Shown: positions 16,790 through 25,326 of the stretch, piece after piece | How positions within the stretch are numbered: position 1 is the first letter of the stretch | How the letters are laid out: each line of letters opens with the position of its first letter | Source of the DNA: an uncultured Clostridia bacterium | GTDB lineage: Bacteria; Bacillota; Clostridia; Oscillospirales; Oscillospiraceae | Direction: 5' to 3' | Assembly: GCA_947644595.1 (NCBI GenBank) | Contig: CANSAE010000005.1 | Span: 62,001-126,000 of the forward strand | Length of the DNA: 64,000 nucleotides | The notes under the pieces: model-generated | Databases searched by the model: none | Seen by the model: the letters and a program-made list of their open reading frames with translations, nothing else | What the model was told of the DNA's origin: nothing | Position numbers and translations under genes: made by a program

Positions 16790-17628
16790 AAGCCTATTTG
16801 AAAAAATACGGGATCCGATTGCTCATCGTGGTATTTCTGGTCGTGGGGATTCTGGCCGTGGGCCGGAGCGTACGGGACGGAGGCGCGGGCCTGCTGTCCA
16901 ATGTGTCCGGTGCGATCCGGACACCTTTCCAGAAGGTGGCCACCGCGGTGGTCAGCCGCATGGAAGAGCTGTATGGATATGTTTATAAATATGACAACCT
17001 GGTCCAGGAAAATGAGCGCCTGCGAGCACAGTTGGCGGACCTGGAAAATCAGATCCGGGCCAACGACCAGGCGATGGAGGAAAATGCCCGTTTGCGGGAA
17101 CTGCTGAATCTCCAGCAAAAGCACACGGATTATACCTTTGAATCCGCCAAGGTGGTGTCCTGGAACGCATCCAACTGGGATTCCAGCTTTACCATCAGTA
17201 AGGGCAGCGATTCCGGTCTGGAAAAAGGGGACAGTGTTGTGACGGAATACGGCGTGCTGGTGGGCACCATCACCGAGGTGGGGACGAGCTGGTCCACGGT
17301 GGAAACCGTGGTGGACCTGGATACTAACATCGGCGTGCTGGTAGGCAATGAGCAGGTCTCCGGTATTTTGGAAGGGGATTATACCCTGATGCGGTCCCAG
17401 TACATGAAGCTCAGCTTCGTGGCGGAAACAGGGCAGATCATCACCGGGGACATCGTCATCACCTCCGGCGCCGGCGGAGCCTATCCCCAGGGATTGATCT
17501 TGGGCACAGTCTCCTCTGTGCATACGGAAGCGGCGGGCCAGGTGGAATATGCTGTGGTGGAGCCATTTACCAAGCTGGATGAGCTGACGCAGATCTTCGT
17601 CATCAAGGACTATCAGGTGGTGGAGTAA
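16786..17628 (+). CDS. mreC: Rod shape-determining protein MreC
   Basis: 280 aa. One N-terminal membrane helix (IRLLIVVFLVVGILAVGRSV), a periplasm-side coiled coil at about 60-110 (YDNLVQENERLRAQLADLENQIRANDQAMEENARLRELLNL) and the paired beta-barrel core with GVLVGTITEVG and VVVITSGAGGAYPQGLILGTV. MreC links PBP2 and MreD in the elongasome. The start is inferred as TTG 16786, overlapping the maf stop, because the membrane helix begins a few residues later and no ATG or GTG is available nearby; the frame remains open further upstream inside maf. mreB, usually just before mreC, is missing here. Confidence 0.9.
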   Translation: MKAYLKKYGIRLLIVVFLVVGILAVGRSVRDGGAGLLSNVSGAIRTPFQKVATAVVSRMEELYGYVYKYDNLVQENERLRAQLADLENQIRANDQAMEENARLRELLNLQQKHTDYTFESAKVVSWNASNWDSSFTISKGSDSGLEKGDSVVTEYGVLVGTITEVGTSWSTVETVVDLDTNIGVLVGNEQVSGILEGDYTLMRSQYMKLSFVAETGQIITGDIVITSGAGGAYPQGLILGTVSSVHTEAAGQVEYAVVEPFTKLDELTQIFVIKDYQVVE

Positions 17629-17637
17629 GGAGGCCCT

Positions 17638-18153
17638 ATGTTCGCGGATGTAATTGATTTCAAAAAGCTGCGTCTGGCACTGGTATATATCCTGTGTCTG
17701 GCAGTGATGATGTTCTTCCAAGACACAGTGTTCGCCCGGCTGGGCCTGTTCGGGGTGAAAATGCTGTTCATCCCGGCGGCCTGCGTGGCGGTGAGCCTGT
17801 TTGAAGGAGGCTTTCGCGGCGGATTATTCGGCCTTTTGGCCGGGTTGCTGTGTGACCTGAGCTTTCCGGAGAGCACCTTCCTGTTTACGTTGCTGTTTCC
17901 GGCCATCGGATTCATATCTGGCCTGGCGGCGGAGTTCTGGATCAGCCACAGCTTCACGGCCTATATGGCCACCGCGGGGTTTGCTCTGCTGGTTACAGCG
18001 CTGTGCCAGATGGTGCGGGTAATCATCGTGGAGCCGGGTTCGGCGCTGACTTGCCTGCTCACGGCCTTGGTGCAGACGCTGTGGTCCCTGCCGATGGCCG
18101 CGGTGAGTTATACCGTTATAAAGCGAATTTCCCGGTGGGGAAACAAACGATAA
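17638..18153 (+). CDS. mreD: Rod shape-determining protein MreD
   Basis: 171-aa membrane protein with five to six predicted helices (LALVYILCLAVMMFFQDTVF, FLFTLLFPAIGFISGLAAEFW and others), the size and hydrophobic pattern of MreD. AAGGAGG precedes the ATG 9 bp after mreC. Identification rests on length, topology and position between mreC and a class B PBP. Confidence 0.88.
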   Translation: MFADVIDFKKLRLALVYILCLAVMMFFQDTVFARLGLFGVKMLFIPAACVAVSLFEGGFRGGLFGLLAGLLCDLSFPESTFLFTLLFPAIGFISGLAAEFWISHSFTAYMATAGFALLVTALCQMVRVIIVEPGSALTCLLTALVQTLWSLPMAAVSYTVIKRISRWGNKR

Positions 18154-18165
18154 AGGAACCTTTCT

Positions 18166-20295
18166 ATGAAAAAACTGATCTCAACTGGCAGACTGGTGGG
18201 CGGCGGCATCATGCTGGCGCTGTTGCTGGTGCTATATTTCTCGGTGCTGTTTAAATTGCAGGTGATCGAAGGCGCAGCCTATGCGGCGGAAAGCGCGGAT
18301 ACCAACGTGACGATGGAGACTGTGGCCGCCTCCCGGGGCAATATTCTCGATCGCTACGGCCGCCTGCTGGTGTCCAGCCGCACCTGCTACAATATCGTTA
18401 TCAATACCGATGAGCTGTTTGAGCAGGAAGACCCTAACGCGGTCATTCTGGAACTGATCGATATGGTGGAGGAATTTGGGCAGACGTATACCGATGACTT
18501 GCCCATTACGGCACAGTCGCCCTTTGAATTTAAGGAGGATATCACCGCTGTTCAGCAGACGATTTTGGAAGGGTATATCGAAAATGCCCGGACGAATAAC
18601 GTCTATGCGTCTCTGGCGGAGGATACGGGCCTCAACGACGGAGAAGTGACCGCCGTGGAACTGATGGCCTTTTTCCGCTCCCGGTATAAAATCGACCACA
18701 GCTACGACAATGAGCAGACCCGGAAAATTGCCGGCCTGCGCTATGAACTTAACAGCCGGTACATCGTGGACACTTCGGACTATATCTTTGTGGAGGATGC
18801 GTCCCTGCCGCTCATCACAAAGCTTTTGGAACAGGATGTACCCGGCGTGGAGGTCAAGACCAGCTTTGTGCGGGAATACAACACCATGGGTGCGTCCCAC
18901 ATTTTGGGATACATTAACGCCATGGATGAAACAGATGCCAGGACCTACCTGTCCAAGGGTTATGCCTATGACTCCAAGGTGGGCAAAGCCGGCGCGGAGC
19001 TGGCCTTTGAGGAGTATCTTCACGGCGTGGACGGTACCGTGGACGTGACCAAGACGGCAAACGGCGCCATTGTCCGGCGAGAATATACCCAGGAGCCTCA
19101 GCCGGGGAACAATGTGTATCTGACCATTGACATCGTGTTCCAGGAGGCCGTGGAGCGCATTCTGGCCTCCAGCATCGAAAAGCTGCAAACGGAGCGGGAT
19201 GCCGCCAATAAGGAGTTTGAAGAGCTCCATATGGATAAGGAGATTAAGCCGGATATCACCGGCGGGGCCATTGTAGCGGTGGACGTGAAAACCGGTGAGC
19301 CGCTGGCCATCGCCAGCTGGCCGGATTATGACCTGACAACCCTGCTGCAAAACTTTGCTGAGGTCAGCACCGATGAGGCCCAGCCTATGTTCAACCGTGC
19401 GCTGATGGGCACTTACGCCCCGGGCTCCACCTTCAAGCCCTGCACGGCCGTCACCTGTCTGAACGAGGGCATCATTACCACGGAATCCACCATTGAGGAC
19501 GAGGGTAAATTCACCAAATACGCTGACGCGGGCTACGCTCCCGTTTGCTGGGCGTACAGCGCCGGCTTCAAGCACGGCGCGGTGAATGTGGCCCAGGCCA
19601 TTCAGGTGTCCTGCAACTATTTCTTCTATACCATCAGTGACTTTGTGGGCAATGATGACTTGTCCGATTATGCCGCCCGCTTTGGTTTGGGTGTGGCCAC
19701 CGGTATTGAGCTGCCGGAATCCTTGGGCGTCATTGGCACCCAGGCCTATAAGCTGGAAAATATCGGTGCGGACTGGTACCAGGGCGATACGGTGCAGACC
19801 GGCATCGGCCAGGGCTACAGTGTGTATACCCCCATCCAGATGGCGGAATACATCGCCGCCGTGGCTAACAGCGGCCAGCGACATACGGCGTCGGTGCTCA
19901 AAAAGGTCACCAGCTATGATTACGGTGAGACGGTCTATGAGCGGGAGCCGGCGGTGCTCAGCGCTGTAGAGACGGACGAGAAGAATTATGAAGCGGTGCG
20001 CTATGGCATGTACATGGTGGCCAACACCTTTGAAGGCAGCGCCTATGAGGCGTTCCGGGACTGCAACCTGTCTGTGTGCGCCAAAACCGGCACGGCCCAG
20101 ACCGGCGGCGGCACCAACGCTATCTTCGTTTGCTTCGCGCCCTATGAGGACCCGGAAGTGGCGGTTGCCGTAGTGGTGGAAAAGGGTTCGTCCGGTTCTT
20201 CCATCGCGTTTATCGGCCGGGAAGTCATGGAAGCCTATTTCAGCATCAAGGATTCCACCAAGACGATGGAATCGGAAATGAGTTTTCTGCGGTAA
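18166..20295 (+). CDS. mrdA: Class B penicillin-binding protein, PBP2-type
   Basis: 709-aa peptidoglycan transpeptidase for cell elongation. One membrane anchor (18-35, IMLALLLVLYFSVLFKLQVI), a dimerisation region with SRGNILDRYGRLL (58-70), and the transpeptidase domain: S421-T-F-K424 (GTYAPGSTFKP), S482-C-N484 and K640-T-G642 (KTGTAQTGGG). All three catalytic motifs are intact. It follows mreD by 12 bp, which supports a PBP2 (rod) rather than a division role. No rodA is found in the cluster. Confidence 0.93.
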   Translation: MKKLISTGRLVGGGIMLALLLVLYFSVLFKLQVIEGAAYAAESADTNVTMETVAASRGNILDRYGRLLVSSRTCYNIVINTDELFEQEDPNAVILELIDMVEEFGQTYTDDLPITAQSPFEFKEDITAVQQTILEGYIENARTNNVYASLAEDTGLNDGEVTAVELMAFFRSRYKIDHSYDNEQTRKIAGLRYELNSRYIVDTSDYIFVEDASLPLITKLLEQDVPGVEVKTSFVREYNTMGASHILGYINAMDETDARTYLSKGYAYDSKVGKAGAELAFEEYLHGVDGTVDVTKTANGAIVRREYTQEPQPGNNVYLTIDIVFQEAVERILASSIEKLQTERDAANKEFEELHMDKEIKPDITGGAIVAVDVKTGEPLAIASWPDYDLTTLLQNFAEVSTDEAQPMFNRALMGTYAPGSTFKPCTAVTCLNEGIITTESTIEDEGKFTKYADAGYAPVCWAYSAGFKHGAVNVAQAIQVSCNYFFYTISDFVGNDDLSDYAARFGLGVATGIELPESLGVIGTQAYKLENIGADWYQGDTVQTGIGQGYSVYTPIQMAEYIAAVANSGQRHTASVLKKVTSYDYGETVYEREPAVLSAVETDEKNYEAVRYGMYMVANTFEGSAYEAFRDCNLSVCAKTGTAQTGGGTNAIFVCFAPYEDPEVAVAVVVEKGSSGSSIAFIGREVMEAYFSIKDSTKTMESEMSFLR

Positions 20296-20375
20296 AGGCC
20301 GCTGTTTTGTGAAATTTTCCTTGCTTTTTTTCACGACATTTTTATAATAACCGTAAGCAGAAAGGGTGAAGTCAT

Positions 20376-20780
20376 TTGAATATCGCATTTATGGCCCACG
20401 ATCGGAAAAAAGAGTTGATGGTGCAGTTCTGTATTGCGTATAAGGGCATTTTGGCGCAGCATCAATTGTGTGCCACCAACACTACAGGCAAGCTCATCGC
20501 AGAAGCCACCGGCCTGCCCATCACCATGTACCTCCATGCCAATCAGGGGGGAGCGCAGCAGATCGGGGCCCGCATCGCCTATAACGAGATTGACCTGGTC
20601 ATCTTCTTGTGTGACCCGGGCAACAAGGCCAGCTTTCACGAGGTCAACCAGATCGAACGTCTGTGCGACCAGTATATGATCCCCTTCGCTACCAATATCG
20701 CCACGGCGGAAGTGCTGATCCAAGGTCTGGCGCGGGGCGATTTGGACTGGCGCGATATCGTCAACCCTAAGGCGGATTAA
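20376..20780 (+). CDS. mgsA: Methylglyoxal synthase-like protein with altered active site
   Basis: 134 aa, matching MgsA over its full length: IAFMAHDRKKELM (His/Asp pair of E. coli H19/D20 kept), the phosphate-binding ATNTTGKLI, QGGAQQIGARI, and LVIFLCDPGN...FHEVNQIERLCDQYMIPFATNIATAEVLI. In E. coli MgsA the third block is GGDQQVGA with catalytic base Asp71, here Ala (codon GCG), and the HDPD carrying Asp101 is here HEVN. Both changes hit residues reported as needed for dihydroxyacetone phosphate elimination. So the fold and phosphate site are kept but activity is doubtful. It starts with TTG 20376 behind AAAGGGTGAAG. In other Firmicutes mgsA also sits at the end of mre/min clusters. Confidence 0.85.
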   Translation: MNIAFMAHDRKKELMVQFCIAYKGILAQHQLCATNTTGKLIAEATGLPITMYLHANQGGAQQIGARIAYNEIDLVIFLCDPGNKASFHEVNQIERLCDQYMIPFATNIATAEVLIQGLARGDLDWRDIVNPKAD

Positions 20781-20791
20781 AGGAAAATCAA

Positions 20792-20841
20792 CAGGAAAGG
20801 ATGCGCTTGCCCATCTGTTATGGGCGGGGCATCCTTTCCTG
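20792..20841 (+). promoter_or_regulatory. Long hairpin in the hisS leader
   Basis: A perfect 13-bp stem (20792-20804 with 20829-20841) encloses a second 6-bp stem (GCCCAT/ATGGGC, 20809-20825). There is no T run, so it is not a standard terminator, and the T-box signature GGTGGNACCGCG is absent. It ends 26 bp before the hisS ATG. Confidence 0.6.
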
Positions 20842-20867
20842 CCACAGTTTGGAAAGGAATAACAGTC

Positions 20868-22226
20868 ATGGAACGAGTGAAACCCCGGACGCTGTCCGGT
20901 TTTATGGAGCTTTTGCCCCAGCGGCAGGTACAGATGGAACGCATGATGGAAATCTTGCGGGAAAGCTACGGCCTGTACGGCTTTACCCCCTTGGATACGC
21001 CCATCATCGAATCTGCGGAGGTGCTGCTGGCCAAGGGCGGCGGAGAGACGGAAAAGCAGATTTACCGCTTTATGAAGGGAGACAGCGACCTGGCCCTGCG
21101 CTTTGACTTGACGGTGCCCCTGGCCAAGTATGTGGCCGCCAACTACAGCAATCTGGCGTTCCCTTTCAAGCGCTTCCAGATCGGCAAAGTCTACCGGGGG
21201 GAACGCAGTCAGCGGGGCCGATTTCGGGAGTTTTACCAGGCGGATATCGACGTCATCGGCGACAGCAGTCTCGATATCGTGAACGAGGCGGAAATTCCGT
21301 CCATCATCTACCGGACCTTCACACAATTCGGCCTGAAAAACTTCGTCATCCGGGTGAATAACCGGAAGATTTTAAATGGCTTTTATGACATGCTGGGCCT
21401 GTCGGACCGCTCCGGAGATATCATGCGCACCGTGGACAAGCTGGATAAGATCGGCGCGGAGAAGGTGGGGCTGCTCCTTCATGATGAGCTGGACCTGAGC
21501 CAAGACAATGTGGGAGATATCGTGGAATTCATCGCCATCAAGGGCGGCAACACGGAAGTGCTGGAGAAATTGGAGGAGTACCGGGGCAAAAACGCGCTGT
21601 TCGATATGGGACTGGACGAACTCACCACCGTGGCGAAATACCTGGAGGCCTTCGGCGTGCCGGAGGATCACTTCCAGATTGATTTGACCATCGCCCGGGG
21701 CCTGGATTACTATACAGGTACCGTATACGAAACCACCCTCACTGACCATCCCGAAATCGGCTCTGTGTGCTCTGGCGGGCGGTACGACAATCTGGCGGAG
21801 TATTATACGGACAAAAAACTCCCTGGCGTAGGCATTTCCATCGGCCTGACCCGGCTGTTTTACGTTTTGGGAGAACAGGGCCTTTTGAATGACGACATGG
21901 TCACGTCCCCGGCGGACGTGCTGGTGATCCCCATGGTGGAGGACTTGACTTACCCCATCGCCGCCGCGACCGCATTGCGGGAAGCCGGCGTGCGCACCCA
22001 GCTGTACACCGAGCCGAAAAAGGTGAAGCAGAAATTTACCTACGCGGATAAATTGGGCATCCCCTACGCCGTCATCATCGGCGAAGACGAAGCCGCGGCG
22101 GGCACGGTCTCGGTAAAGGATCTGCAAACCGGCGAACAGCAAGCCATGCCGCCAGACGTTGCGGCACGCAACATCGCCGCGGCGATTGAAGAACGGAAGC
22201 ACATCCCCGTGATTCGGGAGAAATAA
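20868..22226 (+). CDS. hisS: Histidyl-tRNA synthetase
   Basis: 452-aa class II aminoacyl-tRNA synthetase. Motif 1 around YGFTPLDTPIIESAEVLLAKGGGE; motif 2 FQIGKVYRGERSQRGRFREFYQADIDVIG; the His-specific blocks LARGLDYYTGTVYE-type (IARGLDYYTGTVYETTL) and SGGRYDNL; motif 3 GVGISIGLTRLF; then the C-terminal anticodon-binding domain (VLVIPMVEDLTYPIAAATALREAGVRTQLY). AAAGGAAT precedes the ATG. It is followed by a small inverted repeat and, about 540 bp on, by aspS, the usual partner. Confidence 0.96.
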   Translation: MERVKPRTLSGFMELLPQRQVQMERMMEILRESYGLYGFTPLDTPIIESAEVLLAKGGGETEKQIYRFMKGDSDLALRFDLTVPLAKYVAANYSNLAFPFKRFQIGKVYRGERSQRGRFREFYQADIDVIGDSSLDIVNEAEIPSIIYRTFTQFGLKNFVIRVNNRKILNGFYDMLGLSDRSGDIMRTVDKLDKIGAEKVGLLLHDELDLSQDNVGDIVEFIAIKGGNTEVLEKLEEYRGKNALFDMGLDELTTVAKYLEAFGVPEDHFQIDLTIARGLDYYTGTVYETTLTDHPEIGSVCSGGRYDNLAEYYTDKKLPGVGISIGLTRLFYVLGEQGLLNDDMVTSPADVLVIPMVEDLTYPIAAATALREAGVRTQLYTEPKKVKQKFTYADKLGIPYAVIIGEDEAAAGTVSVKDLQTGEQQAMPPDVAARNIAAAIEERKHIPVIREK

Positions 22227-22345
22227 GCTTTTTGCGTTGCAAAAAGCCCCAAAACCACCTGCTTGTACCTCGACTTCCCGGGGGATTCACAAGAGGGTTC
22301 GGGGGAAAATGGAATCTCCACGAGACTGTTCCTTGCGGCTCCACC
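22227..22345. repeat. Hairpin plus third, shortened copy of the dispersed repeat
   Basis: GCTTTTTGC-GTT-GCAAAAAGC forms a hairpin right after hisS (22227-22247). From 22272 the sequence GACTTCCCGGGGGATTC continues as AGAGGGTTCGGGGG...CGAGACTGTTCCTTGCGGCTCCACC. This aligns with 6774-6870 but lacks the internal AAAGGGCGGTAGCCCTTT hairpin. Confidence 0.65.
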
Positions 22346-22704
22346 CCACAAATGACTGGGGCGAGTTGGCCGCGGAGGTCTATACTGCCGCTTCCGCAAA
22401 CGGCGAATGGTCGGACCTGCTGGCTTCCATCCGGGTCTGCCGGATGCCCCTGAACTGGCTGGGCAATCTGCTCCCCGGCGTCGGCAGCCATGAGCTGACC
22501 GACGGCATGGCGGACTGGAGCCTCCACACCCATGACCAAAACGCGGAAGCCGGCATAGTGGGCCTGCAATCCTACGGCGAAGGCCAATTTTGCTACACCG
22601 CCCCAAAGCTGGACCGATATTTGTCCTGCTATGTCCCCCGTTCCGACGATCTCCAACGAAAAATCGACGCATTGATCGCCCAATACAGACTAAAAACTGA
22701 TTGA
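22237..22704 (+). pseudogene. Relic ORF between hisS and aspS
   Basis: An open frame of 155 codons whose first 35 codons are only translated repeat DNA. From about residue 38 the product looks protein-like (NDWGELAAEVYTAASANGEW, MPLNWLGNLLPGVGSHELTD, SYGEGQFCYTAPKLDRYLSC, LQRKIDALIAQYRLKTD). No ribosome site or start codon is visible at that point. The simplest reading is a gene that lost its 5' end when the repeat arrived. The family is not recognised. Confidence 0.4.
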
Positions 22705-22706
22705 CC

Positions 22707-22726
22707 CCGTAGGGGCGCCCCTACGG
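22707..22726. repeat. Perfect 20-bp palindrome CCGTAGGGGC/GCCCCTACGG
   Basis: The minimal form of the dispersed palindrome family, with no middle section, 43 bp before aspS. Confidence 0.8.
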
Positions 22727-22769
22727 TATGGATAGAACATTACCTAAATCAAACAGGAGCTGATACATC

Positions 22770-24545
22770 ATGACACAATCACGGACACATACCTGCAACG
22801 ACCTGCGCATGGAGCACGTGGGCAGGACCGTTACCCTGGTGGGCTGGCTGGAGACTATGCGGGAGGTGGGCAACAACTTTGCCTTCGTCGTTTTGCGGGA
22901 CTTCTACGGCACCACCCAGCTGGTCATTGAAAATGAGGACCTGTTCAAGGCGTTCAAGGCCCTGAACAAGGAATCCACCATCTCCGTCACCGGAACGGTC
23001 CGGGAGCGGGACAGCAAGAATCCCAGGCAGGCCACCGGAGATATTGAGGTTGTCCCCCAGACCATGGAGGTGCTGGGCCGCTGTCGATACAACGAACTGC
23101 CCTTTGAGATCAACCGCTCCACGGAAGCAGACGAGTCCATCCGGCTGAAATACCGCTATCTGGACCTGCGCAATCCGGCGGTGAAGCAGAACATCATCCT
23201 GCGCTCCCAGGTCATCGCGGCCTTGCGCGCCGCCATGACGGACCACGGCTTCATGGAGATCACCACCCCCATTCTGACCGCGTCTTCCCCCGAGGGCGCC
23301 CGGGACTATCTGGTCCCCGCCCGCAAGCATCCCGGCAAGTTCTACGCCCTGCCCCAGGCCCCCCAGCAGTTCAAGCAGCTTTTGATGACGGCGGGCTTTG
23401 ACCGCTATTTCCAGATCGCCCCCTGCTTCCGGGATGAGGACGCCCGGGGCGACCGCAGCCCCGGCGAGTTCTATCAGTTGGACATGGAGATGGCCTTTGC
23501 CGACCAAGAGGATGTTTTCGCTGTTCTGGAGGACGTGTTGCCGCCTATCTTCGCCAAATACGGCACTTACAATATCGCGTCCCAACCCCCGTTCAAGCGC
23601 ATCGGCTTTGCGGAAGCCATGGAAGTGTACGGCTCCGACAAGCCGGACCTGCGCATCGACCTGACTGTGCAGGACGCCACGGAGCTGCTCTCCGGTATCG
23701 GCTTCGGCCCATTTGAAAGTAACACCGTGAAGGCCATTGTGGTCACGGACTTTGAGGGCACCCGCAAGCAGATTGACGGCATCTGCAATGAAGTAGAGGT
23801 CCAGTCCGGTGAGAAAGCGTACTGGTTCCGCTATGACGAGGCAGGCGAAATCGTGGGCGGCATCGCCAAGTTCGTGCAGCCTGTCAAGGAGCAGGTGGTG
23901 TCCGCTCTGGGCCTGACGAAAAACTGCTTTGTGGGCCTGACCGCGGGCAAAAAGCTCACTGCCCAAAAGACTGCCGGGGTGCTCAGAAACAAGTTGGGCA
24001 ATTTCTGCCCCAACCATATGGACAAGGAGCGCTACGAATTCTGCTGGATCGTGGACTTCCCCATGTACGAGATCGGGGAGGAGTCCGGCAAGCTGGAATT
24101 CTGCCACAACCCGTTTTCCATGCCCAACGGCGGGCTGGACATCCTGCTGAAGGCCGAGCGGGGCGAAGCGGACCCCCTGACCATCAATGCCTTCCAGTAT
24201 GACCTGGTTTGCAACGGCGTGGAGCTCAGCTCCGGCGCGGTACGGAACCACGACCCGGAGATCATGGTGAAGGCCTTTGAAATGGTGGGTCTGGGTGAGA
24301 CGGACGTGAAAGCGAAATTCCCCGCTATGTTCAATGCGTTCTGCTACGGCGCGCCCCCTCACGCGGGCATCGCCCCCGGTGTGGACCGTATGGTGATGTT
24401 GCTGTCCGGCGTGGAGACGATTCGGGAGATCATCCCTTTCCCCATGAACAAGAATGCCCAGGACCTGATGATGGATGCGCCGGGGAGTGTGGAACAAAAG
24501 CAGTTGGATGAATTGCACATCGCCATTGTCAAAGTTGAGGAATGA
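22770..24545 (+). CDS. aspS: Aspartyl-tRNA synthetase, bacterial type
   Basis: 591-aa class II synthetase of the long bacterial type. N-terminal OB-fold anticodon-binding domain (GRTVTLVGWLETMREVGNNFAFVVLRD), catalytic domain with motif 1 (RSQVIAALRAAMTDHGFMEITTPILTASSPEGARDYLVPAR), the AspS block YALPQAPQQFKQLLM, motif 2 FRDEDARGDRSPGEFYQLDMEMAF, the inserted GAD domain (about 285-420), and motif 3 APPHAGIAPGVDRMVMLLSG near the end. AGGAG precedes the ATG. Its stop is 1 bp from the next gene's start. Confidence 0.96.
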   Translation: MTQSRTHTCNDLRMEHVGRTVTLVGWLETMREVGNNFAFVVLRDFYGTTQLVIENEDLFKAFKALNKESTISVTGTVRERDSKNPRQATGDIEVVPQTMEVLGRCRYNELPFEINRSTEADESIRLKYRYLDLRNPAVKQNIILRSQVIAALRAAMTDHGFMEITTPILTASSPEGARDYLVPARKHPGKFYALPQAPQQFKQLLMTAGFDRYFQIAPCFRDEDARGDRSPGEFYQLDMEMAFADQEDVFAVLEDVLPPIFAKYGTYNIASQPPFKRIGFAEAMEVYGSDKPDLRIDLTVQDATELLSGIGFGPFESNTVKAIVVTDFEGTRKQIDGICNEVEVQSGEKAYWFRYDEAGEIVGGIAKFVQPVKEQVVSALGLTKNCFVGLTAGKKLTAQKTAGVLRNKLGNFCPNHMDKERYEFCWIVDFPMYEIGEESGKLEFCHNPFSMPNGGLDILLKAERGEADPLTINAFQYDLVCNGVELSSGAVRNHDPEIMVKAFEMVGLGETDVKAKFPAMFNAFCYGAPPHAGIAPGVDRMVMLLSGVETIREIIPFPMNKNAQDLMMDAPGSVEQKQLDELHIAIVKVEE

Positions 24546-24546
24546 T

Positions 24547-25326
24547 ATGGAAAATATTGTATTAGACAAGTTCAAAGCCGGTCAGCCCTGCATGGGGACC
24601 TTTTCCCACCTGCTGTCCGCGGCCTCCCTGCGGGTGCTAGGGCAGACCGGGCTGGATTACGTAATCTTGGATCTGGAGCACAGTCCCATCGGCGCCGAGC
24701 ACGTCACAGAGCTCATCCCCGCCGCCCGGCAGGCGGGACTTTGCCCACTGGTGCGGGTGAACGGTATGGATCGTGGCCAGTTTTTGAAAATGCTGGACGC
24801 TGGTGCCGCCGGGCTCATCGTGCCTTTGGTGGAGACTGTGGAGCAGGTGCAAACGCTGGTGTCCTACGCTAAGTTCGCCCCATTGGGCGGCCGGGGCTAC
24901 TGCCCCACGGTGGACGCGGGGTGGGGCTTCGGCCCGGAGTACGCAAACGGCATGGCGGGGTATATGAACACCGCTAACGAGCGGACCCTGCTCATCCCCC
25001 AGTGCGAGACTGCCGGCTGCCTGGAACATATTGAGGAGATCGTGGCCATCAACGGTGTGGACGGCATTTTCATCGGGCCTTTTGACCTATCCATTGCCCT
25101 GGGTATCCCCGGGCAATTCGACCACCCCGACCACATCGCCGCTGTGGAGCGGGTGCGCAAGGCCTGCGAAGCGGCGGGCAAGCTGTGCATCATGTTCTGC
25201 GGCGACGCAGATGCTGCGGCGGGGTACTTCCGCCAGGGCTTCCCCAATGTGACTGTAGGCATTGACGTGCTCACCCTGCTGTCCGGGATGAAGCAGACGG
25301 TGGAAACGGCGAAGCGCGGTCTATGA
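24547..25326 (+). CDS. HpcH/HpaI-family aldolase
   Basis: 259 aa, class II pyruvate-type aldolase of the HpcH/GarL family (TIM barrel, divalent metal). Seen: MGTFSHLLSAASLRVLGQTGLDYVILDLEHSP, LVRVNGMDRGQFLKMLDAGAAGLIVPLVETVEQ (metal-binding Glu), and IFIGPFDLSIALGIPGQFDHP (metal-binding Asp in FDLS). Some close relatives act on 4-hydroxy-2-oxo acids or 2-keto-3-deoxy sugar acids; the actual substrate cannot be told here. It is coupled to aspS upstream and overlaps the next gene by ATGA. Confidence 0.88.
   Translation: MENIVLDKFKAGQPCMGTFSHLLSAASLRVLGQTGLDYVILDLEHSPIGAEHVTELIPAARQAGLCPLVRVNGMDRGQFLKMLDAGAAGLIVPLVETVEQVQTLVSYAKFAPLGGRGYCPTVDAGWGFGPEYANGMAGYMNTANERTLLIPQCETAGCLEHIEEIVAINGVDGIFIGPFDLSIALGIPGQFDHPDHIAAVERVRKACEAAGKLCIMFCGDADAAAGYFRQGFPNVTVGIDVLTLLSGMKQTVETAKRGL

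Noticed and set aside
18232-20388. 718-codon open frame on the minus strand
   Set aside because: Antisense shadow of the PBP2 gene, which has all three catalytic motifs.
20781-20867. T-box riboswitch before hisS
   Set aside because: Only 87 bp are available and the conserved GGTGGNACCGCG segment is absent.
22779-24575. 598-codon open frame on the minus strand
   Set aside because: Antisense to aspS, which is certain.
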